A stretch of 50,255 nucleotides of DNA from Giesbergeria sp. (GTDB taxonomy: Bacteria > Pseudomonadota > Gammaproteobacteria > Burkholderiales > Burkholderiaceae_C). The position numbers were made by a program, and so were the translations under genes. How positions within the stretch are numbered: position 1 is the stretch's first letter; every line of letters begins with the position of its first letter. The stretch lies in NCBI RefSeq assembly GCF_028686475.1, contig NZ_JAQUCA010000022.1, forward strand, positions 1 to 50,255, written 5' to 3'. This document shows, in pieces, positions 1 to 9,803 of this stretch. The notes beneath the pieces were generated by a model that had not been told where the DNA came from, ran no database searches, and saw nothing but the letters and a program-made list of their open reading frames with translations.

Positions 1-167
1 GCGCCCTAGACAGCCAAAATACCCGCTTTGTGGTGCGATTGGAGTGACAAAAAGCACGCGAACAGCGGCGCAGGAGGGCATCAGGGTGCAATGCGGGTGC
101 ATATTTGCAGAAAAAATCGGCTGAGGCTGGGGTGGCCGGGAGGTGCTTTTTTTGTCACGGATTCAGG
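1..167. mobile_element. IS1380-family element, one terminal end (runs off the window)
   Basis: Bases 1-167 are the reverse complement of 49088-49254 with no indel and three mismatches seen by eye. The outer terminus is the 13-mer TCACGGATTCAGG at 155-167, the same terminal sequence found at both ends of the element at 49088-49804. The element body therefore continues to the left of the window, and this end points right into the interrupted Mod gene. No transposase coding sequence lies in this part. Family assignment rests on the transposase remnants in the second copy. Confidence 0.8.
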
Positions 168-917
168 ATCTTGTTTTAACACTGATGTCTCAGCGTAGTG
201 GAACAGGTGAATTATCTGTCAATGAAATTCTTGGCAAAAATGCCTTCTCTTACCCCAAACCCCTATCCCTGATTCAGGGACTGCTACAACAAGCCACCCG
301 CCCCGGCGATACCGTGTTGGATTTTTTTGCCGGTAGCGGCACCACCGGCCATGCGGTGTTGGCCCTGAATGCCCAAGATGGCGGCCAGCGCCGTTTCATC
401 CTGTGCAGCAGCACCGAAGCCACCGCCAAAGAACCCAACAAAAACCTGTGCCGCGATGTCTGCGCCGAACGCATCCGCCGCGTCATCACCAGCCAAGGCT
501 ACAACGCTAGCTTTGCCTACCTGCAACTGGACAAAATCGCCCCGGCCGATGTGCCGCTAGAGTTCACGCCAGAACAGGCCCATTTGCTGCTGGCGCTGCG
601 CGAAACTGGCACCGCGCCCCCTAGCAGCCCCGCCGCCGCCATCCACCCCATTGGCCTTCAGGGCGACTGGCTTACCGTGCTGTGCCACAACACCAACGCC
701 GCCACCCTCGACGCGCTGGCGCAATTGCCCGCCCAGTATGGCGCTACCCGGCTGGCGGTGTTTTGCAGCCGCCCCAAAGCCCTGCCCGCGCTGTTGCAAG
801 CGCGTGGCGTGCAGGCCGTGGCCTATTCCTTGGCCGATGCGCTGCTCAAAGGCCAAGCGCCCAAACAACGCAACCCACGCACCACCCCCCCCGCTCGCCG
901 CCGGAGATGCCGCATGA
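168..917 (+). pseudogene. mod: Type III restriction-modification DNA methyltransferase (Mod), C-terminal remnant
   Basis: The reading frame after the IS end encodes the C-terminal part of a type III (beta-class) adenine N6 methyltransferase. It has the SAM-binding motif DFFAGSGTTGHAV (about nt 318-360), followed by the usual helical C-terminal region. The catalytic DPPY motif and most of the target-recognition domain are missing, removed at the IS junction, so this piece cannot methylate DNA alone. The first 80 or so bases are AT-rich like a Mod recognition domain. As written, the frame runs through a run of eight C (885-892) straight into the helicase gene. With seven C it would end at TGA 915-917, overlapping the helicase ATG at 914 as ATGA. 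That is the coupled arrangement expected of an operon, so I take 917 as the ancestral end. Confidence 0.75.
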
Positions 918-3667
918 CGCACCCCACCATCACCCCCGTAGCAATGGCCAGCATGGCCATGCCCGCGCAAAGCAGCAGCGTGCAGCCGGAAAGGTTTCAG
1001 GCCGAACTCATCACCGGCATCAGCGCCGCTTTGCTGGGCCAGCCCTCGCCGCCCTGCCTGTTGCGTGCGCCCACCGGGTCGGGCAAAACATTGGTCATGG
1101 GCCAAGTGCTGGAGCGTATCAGCGCCCAACGCGATGTGCTGTGGTTCTGGTTTGTACCCTTTGTCACGCTGGTGCAGCAAACCGAAGACGCGCTGCGTGC
1201 CAACGCCAGCAGCTTGGCCCCCTGTGGCTTGCAAGCAGGCTGCAACCAAGAAGCCCACCCCGGCATGGTGCTGCTCTCTACCGCCCAAGCGGTGGCGCGT
1301 GCCCAGTGGCGCACCAAAGGCTACGATGCCGACGGCGACGACGAAACACGCACGTTGGCCGCTTTTGTCGCCCGCGCCCGCGCGCAAGGCTTGCAAATTG
1401 GACTGGTAGTCGATGAAGCCCATATTGCCCTCGACAAAGGCACCGAGTTTGGCAAGTTTGCCCACTGGCTGCGCGCCGATTACCTGCTCATGGCCACGGC
1501 CACGCCCAAAGATGAGCGGCTCAATGATTTTCTGCGCCATGCAGGCTACAGCGCCCAAGTGGGTTTTGCCGTGGCGCGTGATGAAGTGGTGCAAGCGCGG
1601 CTCAATAAACAATACATTGAGGCCATCATTTACAGCCTCGGCCAAACCCTGTCACAAATTGCCGACCTGCACCGTACCGTGCTGCGCCAAAGCTGGCGGC
1701 GCAACCGCAAAATAGAGCAAGCCTTGCAAGCGGCGGGCATCCCCGTAGTGCCGCTGCTGCTGGTACAAGTAGCCAATGGAGACGGCGCGGTAAAAGAAGC
1801 CGCCCACGACCTGATGCACCTGTGCGGCGTGCCCCCCGATGCTATCGGCTGCCACACCTCCGACACCCCCGACCCGGTGATGATGGCCGCCATTGCCAAC
1901 AACACCAGCAAGCGGGTGCTGATTTTTAAGCAGGCCGCTGGCACCGGCTTTGATGCGCCGCGCGCTTTTGTGCTGGCCAGCACCAAGCACGTCAATGACC
2001 CCGACTTTGCCATGCAGTTTGTTGGCCGTGTCATGCGCGTAGCCCGCCCAGTGCGCGATGCTTTTGCCCAGCGCGCACAGATTCCGCCAGAACTCAACAC
2101 CGCCTACGTCTATTTGGCCAACGCCCAAGCCCAAGCCGGGTTTGAGGCAGCAGTGCAGGCCAGCAGCGCCATCCACAACGAGCTAGAAGGGCAAACCGAA
2201 AAACTCTTGGCACGCCAAACGGTCTCTGGGGCCGTGGTCTATACCAATCGTCCCACGGAGCAAGCCCCGGTAGCCTTTGATTTACCGCTGCCAGAGCAGC
2301 AACCAGCAGCACCTGCACCCGCTGTGCCCCTAGCAGCAGTAAGCGACGAGGCGCAAGCCGGGCTATTCCAGTACAGTGCGGGCGCAGCTGCAAATTCGCC
2401 CCAGTTGCAGGAAGAAGAAAACGCCTATCCACTGGATGAAGTGGTGCGCCTGCCGCTGGCACGCAAGACTACGCCCAGCCTGAAAACCCGCGCCCAAGTG
2501 CTAACCGAGTTGCAAGAACACAACCTGCGCGTTTATGCACGCAAACCAGGTTTGCCGCAGTTGCCGCCCTGCCTAAAAACTGAACAAAAACCCGAGTTAG
2601 AGGACATGTCGGAAATCTCGCGCGCCGTGGCCACCCGGCTGGCGTTGGACACCGGCAATTTGCGCGTCATGGCGGTCAAAGCAGCCCTGAACCGCATCAA
2701 AGACATCGAGCGCCACACTGAGCTAACCACCCAAACCAGCTACAACGAAGAAATCCAAATCGTGACCGACCGCAACGCCTTGGCGCGTGAGGCACTGGCC
2801 GCCTTGCGTGCCTTGCCGCAAGCCGAGGAAGAAGACTACAAAATCATCGTGCAGGTGCTGGCCAGCCGTCTGCGCCCCGATATCAACGAGGCAGTAGAAG
2901 ACCTGCCTGAAGAGCTACAACCTACCGAAGTCGAACGCACCCGCCTAGCCCGCGATGCCGCCCATTGGGTCATTCTGAAACAAGGGCAAACCCTGTGCGA
3001 AGAGATGTTCAGCGAAGTAGCCCGCCGCGCCAAACTGGTGGATGCCCAACCGCTGCCTGATGTGATGGTGTTTCCGGCAGGCATTGCCTTAGAGCCTTCG
3101 GACAAAAACATTTATGGCGTGTTACCGCCATCACAAGCCGATGGGCAACGCATAGCGCAAGCGCTGTTGATGGACGACCGGCAATGGCTGGCCGATAAAA
3201 CCCATACCGTGGCTGACGGTGCGCTGGTGCAGGGCCAGTTTGATGCCACTTGGTTTGGCAACCAGTTAGAAAATGCCTTCTCGCGCGCGCTAGACCGGGC
3301 CAGCTTTGTGCTGTGGTGGCACCGTAACCCGCGCAACAAACCCTATGCCGTGCGCGTAGTGCGCGCAGAACACGACAACTATTTTTACCCGGATTTTGTC
3401 GTCTGTGTGCGCCACCACCCCGACGATGGCCCAATTTTGCGCCTGCTAGAAACCAAAGAAAGCACCAAGGATGCCGCTAACAAAGCCAAGCATTCGCCAC
3501 CACACTATGGCAAAGTGTTGTTCCTCACGCCCGACGGCAGCAGAATGCGCTGGGTCAATGACGATGGTAGCATGGGCCAAGCGATTGATTTGGACGATAT
3601 GCAGGGCGTGCTGGCCCAACTGGCCGCCACCCGCCCGGTATCGATTCAGAGAAAATACGAGCCGTGA
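914..3667 (+). CDS. SF2 DEAD/DEAH-box helicase with C-terminal PD-(D/E)XK nuclease motif (type III Res-like)
   Basis: A 917-residue protein if started at ATG 914. Helicase motifs are visible: Walker A APTGSGKT (residues 52-59), DEAH (167-170), MATATP (193-198) and motif VI MQFVGRVMRVARP (367-379). Near the C-terminus PDF (826-828) and ETK (846-848) fit a PD-(D/E)XK endonuclease site, as in Res subunits of type III systems. It is not similar in layout to the Res at 9804 and is probably a different family of restriction helicase-nuclease. It is open upstream through the Mod remnant, so in the sequence given translation could also produce a Mod-helicase fusion of more than 1100 residues. Its stop overlaps the next gene by 4 nt. 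Likely role: ATP-driven translocation on and cleavage of foreign DNA, inferred from motifs and context only. Confidence 0.75.
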   Translation: MTHPTITPVAMASMAMPAQSSSVQPERFQAELITGISAALLGQPSPPCLLRAPTGSGKTLVMGQVLERISAQRDVLWFWFVPFVTLVQQTEDALRANASSLAPCGLQAGCNQEAHPGMVLLSTAQAVARAQWRTKGYDADGDDETRTLAAFVARARAQGLQIGLVVDEAHIALDKGTEFGKFAHWLRADYLLMATATPKDERLNDFLRHAGYSAQVGFAVARDEVVQARLNKQYIEAIIYSLGQTLSQIADLHRTVLRQSWRRNRKIEQALQAAGIPVVPLLLVQVANGDGAVKEAAHDLMHLCGVPPDAIGCHTSDTPDPVMMAAIANNTSKRVLIFKQAAGTGFDAPRAFVLASTKHVNDPDFAMQFVGRVMRVARPVRDAFAQRAQIPPELNTAYVYLANAQAQAGFEAAVQASSAIHNELEGQTEKLLARQTVSGAVVYTNRPTEQAPVAFDLPLPEQQPAAPAPAVPLAAVSDEAQAGLFQYSAGAAANSPQLQEEENAYPLDEVVRLPLARKTTPSLKTRAQVLTELQEHNLRVYARKPGLPQLPPCLKTEQKPELEDMSEISRAVATRLALDTGNLRVMAVKAALNRIKDIERHTELTTQTSYNEEIQIVTDRNALAREALAALRALPQAEEEDYKIIVQVLASRLRPDINEAVEDLPEELQPTEVERTRLARDAAHWVILKQGQTLCEEMFSEVARRAKLVDAQPLPDVMVFPAGIALEPSDKNIYGVLPPSQADGQRIAQALLMDDRQWLADKTHTVADGALVQGQFDATWFGNQLENAFSRALDRASFVLWWHRNPRNKPYAVRVVRAEHDNYFYPDFVVCVRHHPDDGPILRLLETKESTKDAANKAKHSPPHYGKVLFLTPDGSRMRWVNDDGSMGQAIDLDDMQGVLAQLAATRPVSIQRKYEP

Positions 3668-4791
3668 GCACAGAAACCCCCAATTTAACGACCGCCCTGC
3701 ACCAGCATATCGTGCAGGCTATTCAATCCGCTGGCGGCTGGATTGGCTTTGACCGCTTTATGGCTTTGGCCTTGTACACGCCCGGTTTGGGCTACTACGC
3801 CAACGACAGCACCAAGTTCGGCCTGTTGCCGCAATCGGGCAGCGATTTTGTCACGGCCCCGGAGTTGTCGCCCTTGTTTGGGCAGACCTTGGCCGTGCAG
3901 GTGGCCGAGGCGCTAGAGCGCACCGGCACGCACGAAGTCTGGGAGTTTGGCGCAGGCTCGGGTGCATTGGCGTTGCAATTGTTGGACACCTTGGGCGCAG
4001 CCGTGCAGCGTTACACGATTGTCGATTTGTCGGGCAGTTTGCGCGCGCGCCAACAAACGCTGTTGGCCGCCCATGCCGACAAAGTGCGCTGGCTCGATGC
4101 CCTGCCCGCACAGTTTGAAGGCGTGGTGGTGGGCAACGAAGTGTTAGATGCCATGCCGGTGCAATTGCTGGCCCGCCACGGCGGCGCACAGGATGGCGCT
4201 TGGCATGAGCGCGGCGTGGCGCTGGACGATGATGACCAATTCATCTGGGCCGACCAAGCCACCGCGTTGCGGCCACCGCTAGAAATTGAAGGTCCGCACG
4301 ATTACCTGACCGAAATCCACGTCCAAGCCGAAGCCTTTATCCACACCTTGGGCGACCGCCTGACGCGCGGCGCAGCTTTTTTCATTGATTATGGTTTTGG
4401 CGAGAGCGAGTATTACCACCCGCAGCGCCACATGGGTACCGTGATGTGCCACCGCGCCCACCAATCTGACGATAACCCGCTGCTCGATGTGGGACTGAAA
4501 GACATCACCGCCCACGTCAACTTTACCGCAATGGCACTGGCAGCCCAAGACCAAGCCCTGCCCGCAGGCCAAAACTGGAGCGTCTTGGGCTACACCACGC
4601 AAGCGCATTTCCTCATCAACTGTGGCATTGCCGCCAAGCTAGACCAACAAGCCTTGGCACAGCGGGTGCAAGCGGCCAAGCTCCTGATGGAACACGAAAT
4701 GGGCGAGCTGTTCAAGGTGCTGGCCTTGTGCAAAGGCCAGCCTTGGGATGCCGTGGGCTTTGCCCGTGGCGACCGCACGCACCGGCTTTAG
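3664..4791 (+). CDS. MidA-family class I SAM-dependent methyltransferase (COG1565)
   Basis: A 375-residue protein starting at GTG 3664, which overlaps the helicase stop as GTGA, so the two are probably translationally coupled. SAM-binding glycine motif EFGAGSGALALQLL (around residues 98-111) and the family's GNEVLDAMPVQL segment are visible, and N-terminal GWIGFDRFMALALYTPGLGYY is typical of MidA/NDUFAF7-like proteins. The mitochondrial homologue methylates an arginine of a complex I subunit; the bacterial substrate is not known to me. MidA genes are normally housekeeping, so its place inside a restriction island is odd. Either an island inserted next to it or the gene has been captured. Full length for the family; function by homology. 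Confidence 0.8.
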   Translation: MSTETPNLTTALHQHIVQAIQSAGGWIGFDRFMALALYTPGLGYYANDSTKFGLLPQSGSDFVTAPELSPLFGQTLAVQVAEALERTGTHEVWEFGAGSGALALQLLDTLGAAVQRYTIVDLSGSLRARQQTLLAAHADKVRWLDALPAQFEGVVVGNEVLDAMPVQLLARHGGAQDGAWHERGVALDDDDQFIWADQATALRPPLEIEGPHDYLTEIHVQAEAFIHTLGDRLTRGAAFFIDYGFGESEYYHPQRHMGTVMCHRAHQSDDNPLLDVGLKDITAHVNFTAMALAAQDQALPAGQNWSVLGYTTQAHFLINCGIAAKLDQQALAQRVQAAKLLMEHEMGELFKVLALCKGQPWDAVGFARGDRTHRL

Positions 4792-4862
4792 GCCAAGATG
4801 AAACTACGTGCCACTACTTCCGGGTATGTACTGAGCAACTAGAGCGGCGATGGAGGAACCCC

Positions 4863-7802
4863 TTGATTTCTGCCTATCACGCCAAGTACTACGCCCACGA
4901 GCTGACGCGGCGACACGCTGCCGATGGGGTAGATCGCCTCTCCCAATCGCTGTTCGATGCCAGCGTCGATTTGAACCCGCACCAGATCGAGGCGGCGCTG
5001 TTCGCACTTCGCAATCCGTTGCAGGAGGGCGTGCTGCTGGCTGACGAAGTGGGGCTGGGCAAGACGATTGAAGCCGCGCTGGTGGTTTGCCAGTACTGGG
5101 CCGAGCGTCGTCGTCGGCTCTTGGTCATATGCCCGGCCAGCCTGCGCAAGCAATGGGCGCAGGAGCTGCAGGACAAGTTTGCCGTGCCCACCACCGTGGT
5201 GGATGCCGTTTCGCTGCGCAAGCAGTCTGCGGGCGACCTGCTCGCCACCTTGCAACGGCAGGTTGGCAAGGCGGTCGTGATCATGTCCTACCAGTTCGCC
5301 GCCAAGCTGGAGGCTGAATTGCGTGCCATCCCCTGGGATGTGGTGGTCATCGACGAAGCGCACAAGCTGCGCAATGCGCACCGCGCCAGCAACCGCACCG
5401 GGCAGGCGCTCAAGCGCGCGCTGCAAGGCCGCAAAAAGCTGCTGCTCACCGCCACGCCGCTGCAGAACTCGCTGATGGAGTTGTACGGCCTGTCCACGCT
5501 GATCGACGAGCACCTGTTCGGCGACGAAGCTGCCTTCCGCAAGCAATTCATGAACAGCGGCACCGGCCTGGACGAGCTGCGTGAGCGTCTAGCCAGCTTC
5601 GCCAAACGCACACTGCGCCGTGACGTGCTGGAGTACATCCAGTACACCGAGCGCAAGGCCCTCACCCAGCCGTTCAACCCCACTGATGACGAGCAGGCGC
5701 TGTACGAGCGCATCTCGGCCTTTCTGCAAAAGGAAGATTCCTACGCCCTGCCTAAGCAGCAACGCCATCTCACGGGGCTGATCTTGCGCAAGCTGCTGGC
5801 CTCCAGTTCGCACGCCGTTGCTGCCACCTTGGTCACCATTCGCGAGCGCCTGCAGGGCTTGCTCACGGCAGACAAAACGGAAGACGACGGCAGCCAACTG
5901 GTCGAACAGCTTATTGCCGAGGACGACCTGGAGCAGGACTATCTGGAAGAGGAAGCCAGCGAGGCCGACGAAGATGCCGAAGCACCTCCGCCCACGCCAG
6001 CGGAAGACGATAAGACGGGCGCTGCAAAAGATTCCCAGACCGTCCGCGCAGCCATCACCGCCGAGATTGCGGAGCTGACTGCATTCGTCGATGCCGCCCA
6101 AGCGCTGCAAACCGACACCAAGGCGCAGGCGCTATTGAAGGCGCTTAATCTGGGCTTCGGCAAGATGGCCAAGCTGCGCGCGCCGCGCAAGGCCATCATC
6201 TTCACAGAGTCCAAACGCACGCAGGAGTACTTGCACCGCTTTCTCTCGGCCAACGGTCACGAGGGCAAATTAGTGTTGTTCAGCGGTACTAACAACCACG
6301 AGGAATCCACCGCCATCTACCAGCGCTGGCTGCAAGAATACCAAGGCACGGATCGCGTCACCGGCTCGCCGCAGGTGGACAGACGCACCGCTCTGATTGA
6401 CCACTTCCGTAAAGACGACGGCACCGGCGCAGAAATCATGATTGCCACCGAAGCAGCTGCCGAAGGTGTCAACCTGCAGTTCTGCGCGCTCATCATCAAC
6501 TACGACCTGCCTTGGAACCCGCAGCGCGTCGAGCAGCGCATTGGCCGCTGCCACCGCTATGGCCAGCGTTTCGATGTGGTGGTCATCAACTTTCTTAACA
6601 CCCGCAATCAGGCCGACCAGCGCGTGCTGGAACTGCTCACCGAGAAATTCAATCTGTTCTCGGGTGTGTTTGGTGCCAGCGACGAAGTGCTGGGCCGCAT
6701 CGAAGGCGGCCTCGATTTTGAGAAACGCATCCTCCAGATCTACGACACTTGTCGGCAACCCGAACAAATAGAGGCTGCCTTTAATGCCCTGCAAGCGGAG
6801 CTAGAAGAGTCCATCGCCGACCGCATCCAAGACACCCAGTCGCAACTACTGGAGCATTTCGATGAAGATGTTCACGACCGCCTCAAGCTGCGCCTAGAGG
6901 ACGCACAAGCGCGACTAGACAAGTTAGGGCGCTGGTTCTGGGGTGTTACCCGCTATGCCCTCCATGACCGCGCACGCTTTGACGAGCAGTCCTACGCGTT
7001 CTCATTGACTACGCCGCCAGCGGGTATTGCTCAACTGGCACCCGTGGGCCGCTACCAGCTTATTCGTGGGGCGGCGCAGCCGGACATGCTGGCACACGCC
7101 TACCGCCTTAGCCACCCGCTGGGGGAATGGAGCATTGCTACCAGCCTGAACGCGGCCACGCCCGTCGCCACCGTGAAGCTGGACTATGACCAACACGGCG
7201 CGCGTGTCTCGGTCATCGAGAAACTGCGCGGCCAGTCCGGTTGGCTGACGTTGGCCCGGCTGGAGGTGACGGCCTTCGAGACTACCGAGGCGCTGCTGTT
7301 CTCTGGCCTCACCGACGATGGACAGGTGCTGGATCAGGAAGCCTGCGAAAAGCTGATGGCCATTCCAGCCGCAGGCAAGCCTCCCCCCTTGAGCACCACC
7401 GCGCCCGAAGCCCTGCTGGCCAACAGCCAACGCGCGGTGGCCGCCACTATTGCCAAGGTGTTGGAAGCCAACCAGCGTCTGTTTAATGAAGAACGCGACA
7501 AACTAGAACGCTGGGCCGACGACAAACTGCTGGCCGCCGAAGAAGCCCTGAAGAACACCAAAGCCCGCATCGCGCAGCTCAAGCGCGATGCCCGCAAAGC
7601 CGCCACGCTGCAAGAACAGGACAACATCCAGCGCGAACTGTCTGAGCAAGAGCGCAAGCAACGCCGCCAACGGCAAGAAGTTTTTGAGGTAGAAGACGAA
7701 ATCATCGCCAAGCGCGATGAGCTGATAGCCTCGCTCCAGCAGCGCCTACAAGAAAAGACAAGCCACGAGACGCTGTTCAGCGTGCGCTGGCAGGTGCAAT
7801 AA
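4863..7802 (+). CDS. SNF2-family DEAD/DEAH helicase (HepA/RapA-like)
   Basis: I start this at TTG 4863 because GGAGG (4852-4856) sits six bases upstream and the first residues (MISAYHAKYYAHELTRR) look like a family N-terminus. The open frame itself extends further back. That gives 979 residues. Motifs: DEVGLGKT (61-68), DEAH (164-167), TATP (196-199), and C-terminal helicase motif VI RVEQRIGRCHRYGQ (555-568), all classic for SNF2 ATPases. An acidic low-complexity insert (about 355-390) separates the two helicase lobes. The last 130 residues are charged and predicted coiled coil. No nuclease motif seen. SNF2 proteins of this kind accompany several phage-defence systems, where they translocate on DNA, but no partner here identifies a named system. 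There is a 71-base gap after the previous gene, which contains the ribosome site. Confidence 0.8.
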   Translation: MISAYHAKYYAHELTRRHAADGVDRLSQSLFDASVDLNPHQIEAALFALRNPLQEGVLLADEVGLGKTIEAALVVCQYWAERRRRLLVICPASLRKQWAQELQDKFAVPTTVVDAVSLRKQSAGDLLATLQRQVGKAVVIMSYQFAAKLEAELRAIPWDVVVIDEAHKLRNAHRASNRTGQALKRALQGRKKLLLTATPLQNSLMELYGLSTLIDEHLFGDEAAFRKQFMNSGTGLDELRERLASFAKRTLRRDVLEYIQYTERKALTQPFNPTDDEQALYERISAFLQKEDSYALPKQQRHLTGLILRKLLASSSHAVAATLVTIRERLQGLLTADKTEDDGSQLVEQLIAEDDLEQDYLEEEASEADEDAEAPPPTPAEDDKTGAAKDSQTVRAAITAEIAELTAFVDAAQALQTDTKAQALLKALNLGFGKMAKLRAPRKAIIFTESKRTQEYLHRFLSANGHEGKLVLFSGTNNHEESTAIYQRWLQEYQGTDRVTGSPQVDRRTALIDHFRKDDGTGAEIMIATEAAAEGVNLQFCALIINYDLPWNPQRVEQRIGRCHRYGQRFDVVVINFLNTRNQADQRVLELLTEKFNLFSGVFGASDEVLGRIEGGLDFEKRILQIYDTCRQPEQIEAAFNALQAELEESIADRIQDTQSQLLEHFDEDVHDRLKLRLEDAQARLDKLGRWFWGVTRYALHDRARFDEQSYAFSLTTPPAGIAQLAPVGRYQLIRGAAQPDMLAHAYRLSHPLGEWSIATSLNAATPVATVKLDYDQHGARVSVIEKLRGQSGWLTLARLEVTAFETTEALLFSGLTDDGQVLDQEACEKLMAIPAAGKPPPLSTTAPEALLANSQRAVAATIAKVLEANQRLFNEERDKLERWADDKLLAAEEALKNTKARIAQLKRDARKAATLQEQDNIQRELSEQERKQRRQRQEVFEVEDEIIAKRDELIASLQQRLQEKTSHETLFSVRWQVQ

Positions 7803-7878
7803 CGCGCCAGGCCGCCACGCAGCGCCCCATCCATCTGCTGCAGCCATTCCCAATCAAACATTTCAAGCAAAACCAACC

Positions 7879-9794
7879 ATGCCAGACCACCAAGCCAACC
7901 ATTTGAACGAACTGGGCCACAGCCCCGATGCCCTTGCCCAACGCAGGGCCGAACTGTTGGCCTTGTTAAGCCAAGCCGCGCCAGAAGTGTTGAGCGACCA
8001 CCAGCAAATTAACTTGGACAAACTCAAGGAATTGTTGGGCCAAGAGCACATTGCGGGTAGTGAACATTACGAACTAAGCTGGGCGGGCAAAGCTGCCGCC
8101 CGCCGCGAGATTCAAAAAACCAGCAGCCACACCTTGCTGCCCGCCGCCAGCAACCCGCCCAACGCGCCACACATGCTGATTGAAGGCGAAAATTTGGAAG
8201 TGCTGCGTGTATTGCAAAAAAGCTATTACGGCAAGGTGAAGATGATTTACATCGACCCGCCGTACAACACCGGCAACGACAGCTTTGTCTATCCTGATGA
8301 TTATTCGGAAACGCTGGACGAATACCAAAAACGCACCGGCGAAAAGAACGAGGCAGGCTATTTGAACAAGCAAAGTCTGTGGAAAAAGAACAGTAAGGAA
8401 AGCGGCCAATACCACAGTGCATGGTTATCCATGATGTATCCGCGTTTGTATTTGGCGCGGAATTTATTGCGCGATGATGGGGTGATTTTTATCAGTATTG
8501 ATGACAATGAGTTAAATAATCTAAAAATACTCATAGACGAAGTGTTTGGAGGGGATAATTTTCTAGGGTTAATTACCTGGGTAAAAAAACGAAGCCTATA
8601 AACTCAGGGGACGCAAGATATCAGCTTCAGAGCAAAGTTGAATATATTTTATGTTATTCTAAATATAAAAAATCAGGCGTTTATAAATTTAAACTCGATT
8701 CACAGGGTGTTAGAGAATATAAATTTATGGGAAAAAAGGGGTTGTGTCGCATAAAAGATATATTGGATTCTGATGTCGGTACCAAGAAAAGAGATACTAT
8801 GAAGTTCGAAATCCTTGGTGTCACTCCTCCGGAAGGGCAGCGGTGGAAAATTGGACGAGATGAAGTCAATCAGCTAATCGCTAAAAACTCTATTGAGATA
8901 GTTGATGGTAAAATAAAGGTGGCTGTATACCCTGATGACGAACCGTCAGAAATTCTCAAGCCATTTTGGTCGCATTTTGAAGATTGTGGTACTGCTGAGA
9001 CCGGAAAAAATACATTAAATGAAGTTTTAAATAAAAAGGTTGGATTTGATACTGTTAAACCAGTCGATCTTATTTCAAATTTGATTCTCCACTCCACAGC
9101 TACCGATTCTGAAGATATTGTTTTAGATTTCTTCGCTGGAAGCGGCACCACCGCCCACGCCGTTATGGAGCTAAACGCCGAAGACGGCGGCACCCGCCAG
9201 TGCATCAGCGTGCAAATGCCCGAAGTCTTGGCTGAAGACAGCGAAGCCTACAAAGCCGGTTACCGCACCATTGCCGATATTACCCGCGCCCGCATCGACA
9301 AAGTCATCGCCAAACTCAAAGCCGAACAACCTTTAACCACACAAGGCTTGGCCTGCGCCCATTTCACGCTGGCCCCCTCCAATTTCAAGGTGTGGCGCAG
9401 CAATGTGAATGATGCGGCCACTTTGCGCGATCAACTGGCCTTGTTCCAAAGTGCCGAAAAAAACCGCCCAGCCCCGCAAGCCGCCGACGCGCAAACCGCC
9501 ATGCTGGCCGAATTGCTGCTAAAAAACGGCTTGGGGGCTTTGGGCGTACACGCCATCAGCAAACCCAAACAGATTGCGGGTGTCACGGTACACCGCGTTC
9601 TGCTGGAGGACAACCGCACCCTGTGGCTGTGTTTTGAGCCTTATACCCAAGCCCTGAAAGACGAGATGGTCAAAGCCCAGCCCGCACAAGTCATTTTGCT
9701 CAACTCTTGTTTTGTGGGTGACCAGGCCGACGAGCTGCTGGCCAACTTGCAACTGGAGCTGGCCGGGCTAGAGATTGGCCTGACGGTGATTTGA
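7879..9794 (+). pseudogene. mod: Type III restriction-modification DNA methyltransferase (Mod), frameshifted
   Basis: Encodes a Mod subunit (adenine N6 methylation of the recognition site and site recognition for Res) in two frames. The first frame, from ATG 7879, carries MIYIDPPYNTGND with the catalytic DPPY (residues 126-129) and stops at 8599-8601. From about 8590 the homologous protein continues in the +1 frame (PINSGDARYQ, then through 8727 to TGA 9792-9794) with SAM motif DFFAGSGTTAHAV. Adding one base near the A7 run at 8583-8589 joins them into about 638 residues, the usual Mod length. The segment about 8590-9130 (target-recognition domain) is strikingly AT-rich against GC-rich flanks, suggesting recent exchange. 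No clear ribosome site precedes the ATG. It is followed 9 bases later by res. Could be phase-variable, truly dead, or a sequencing error. Confidence 0.85.
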
Positions 9795-9803
9795 GGGGCC
9801 AAC

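Noticed and set aside
557-1645. 362-residue minus-strand frame opposite the Mod remnant and helicase
   Set aside because: Composition is that of an antisense shadow (His/Gly/Gln-rich), with no motifs; the plus strand has clear helicase motifs.
914-7802. Assignment of the island to BREX or DISARM
   Set aside because: No PglZ, BrxC, DrmA, DrmB or phospholipase D-type gene is visible; only a SNF2 helicase is shared in type.
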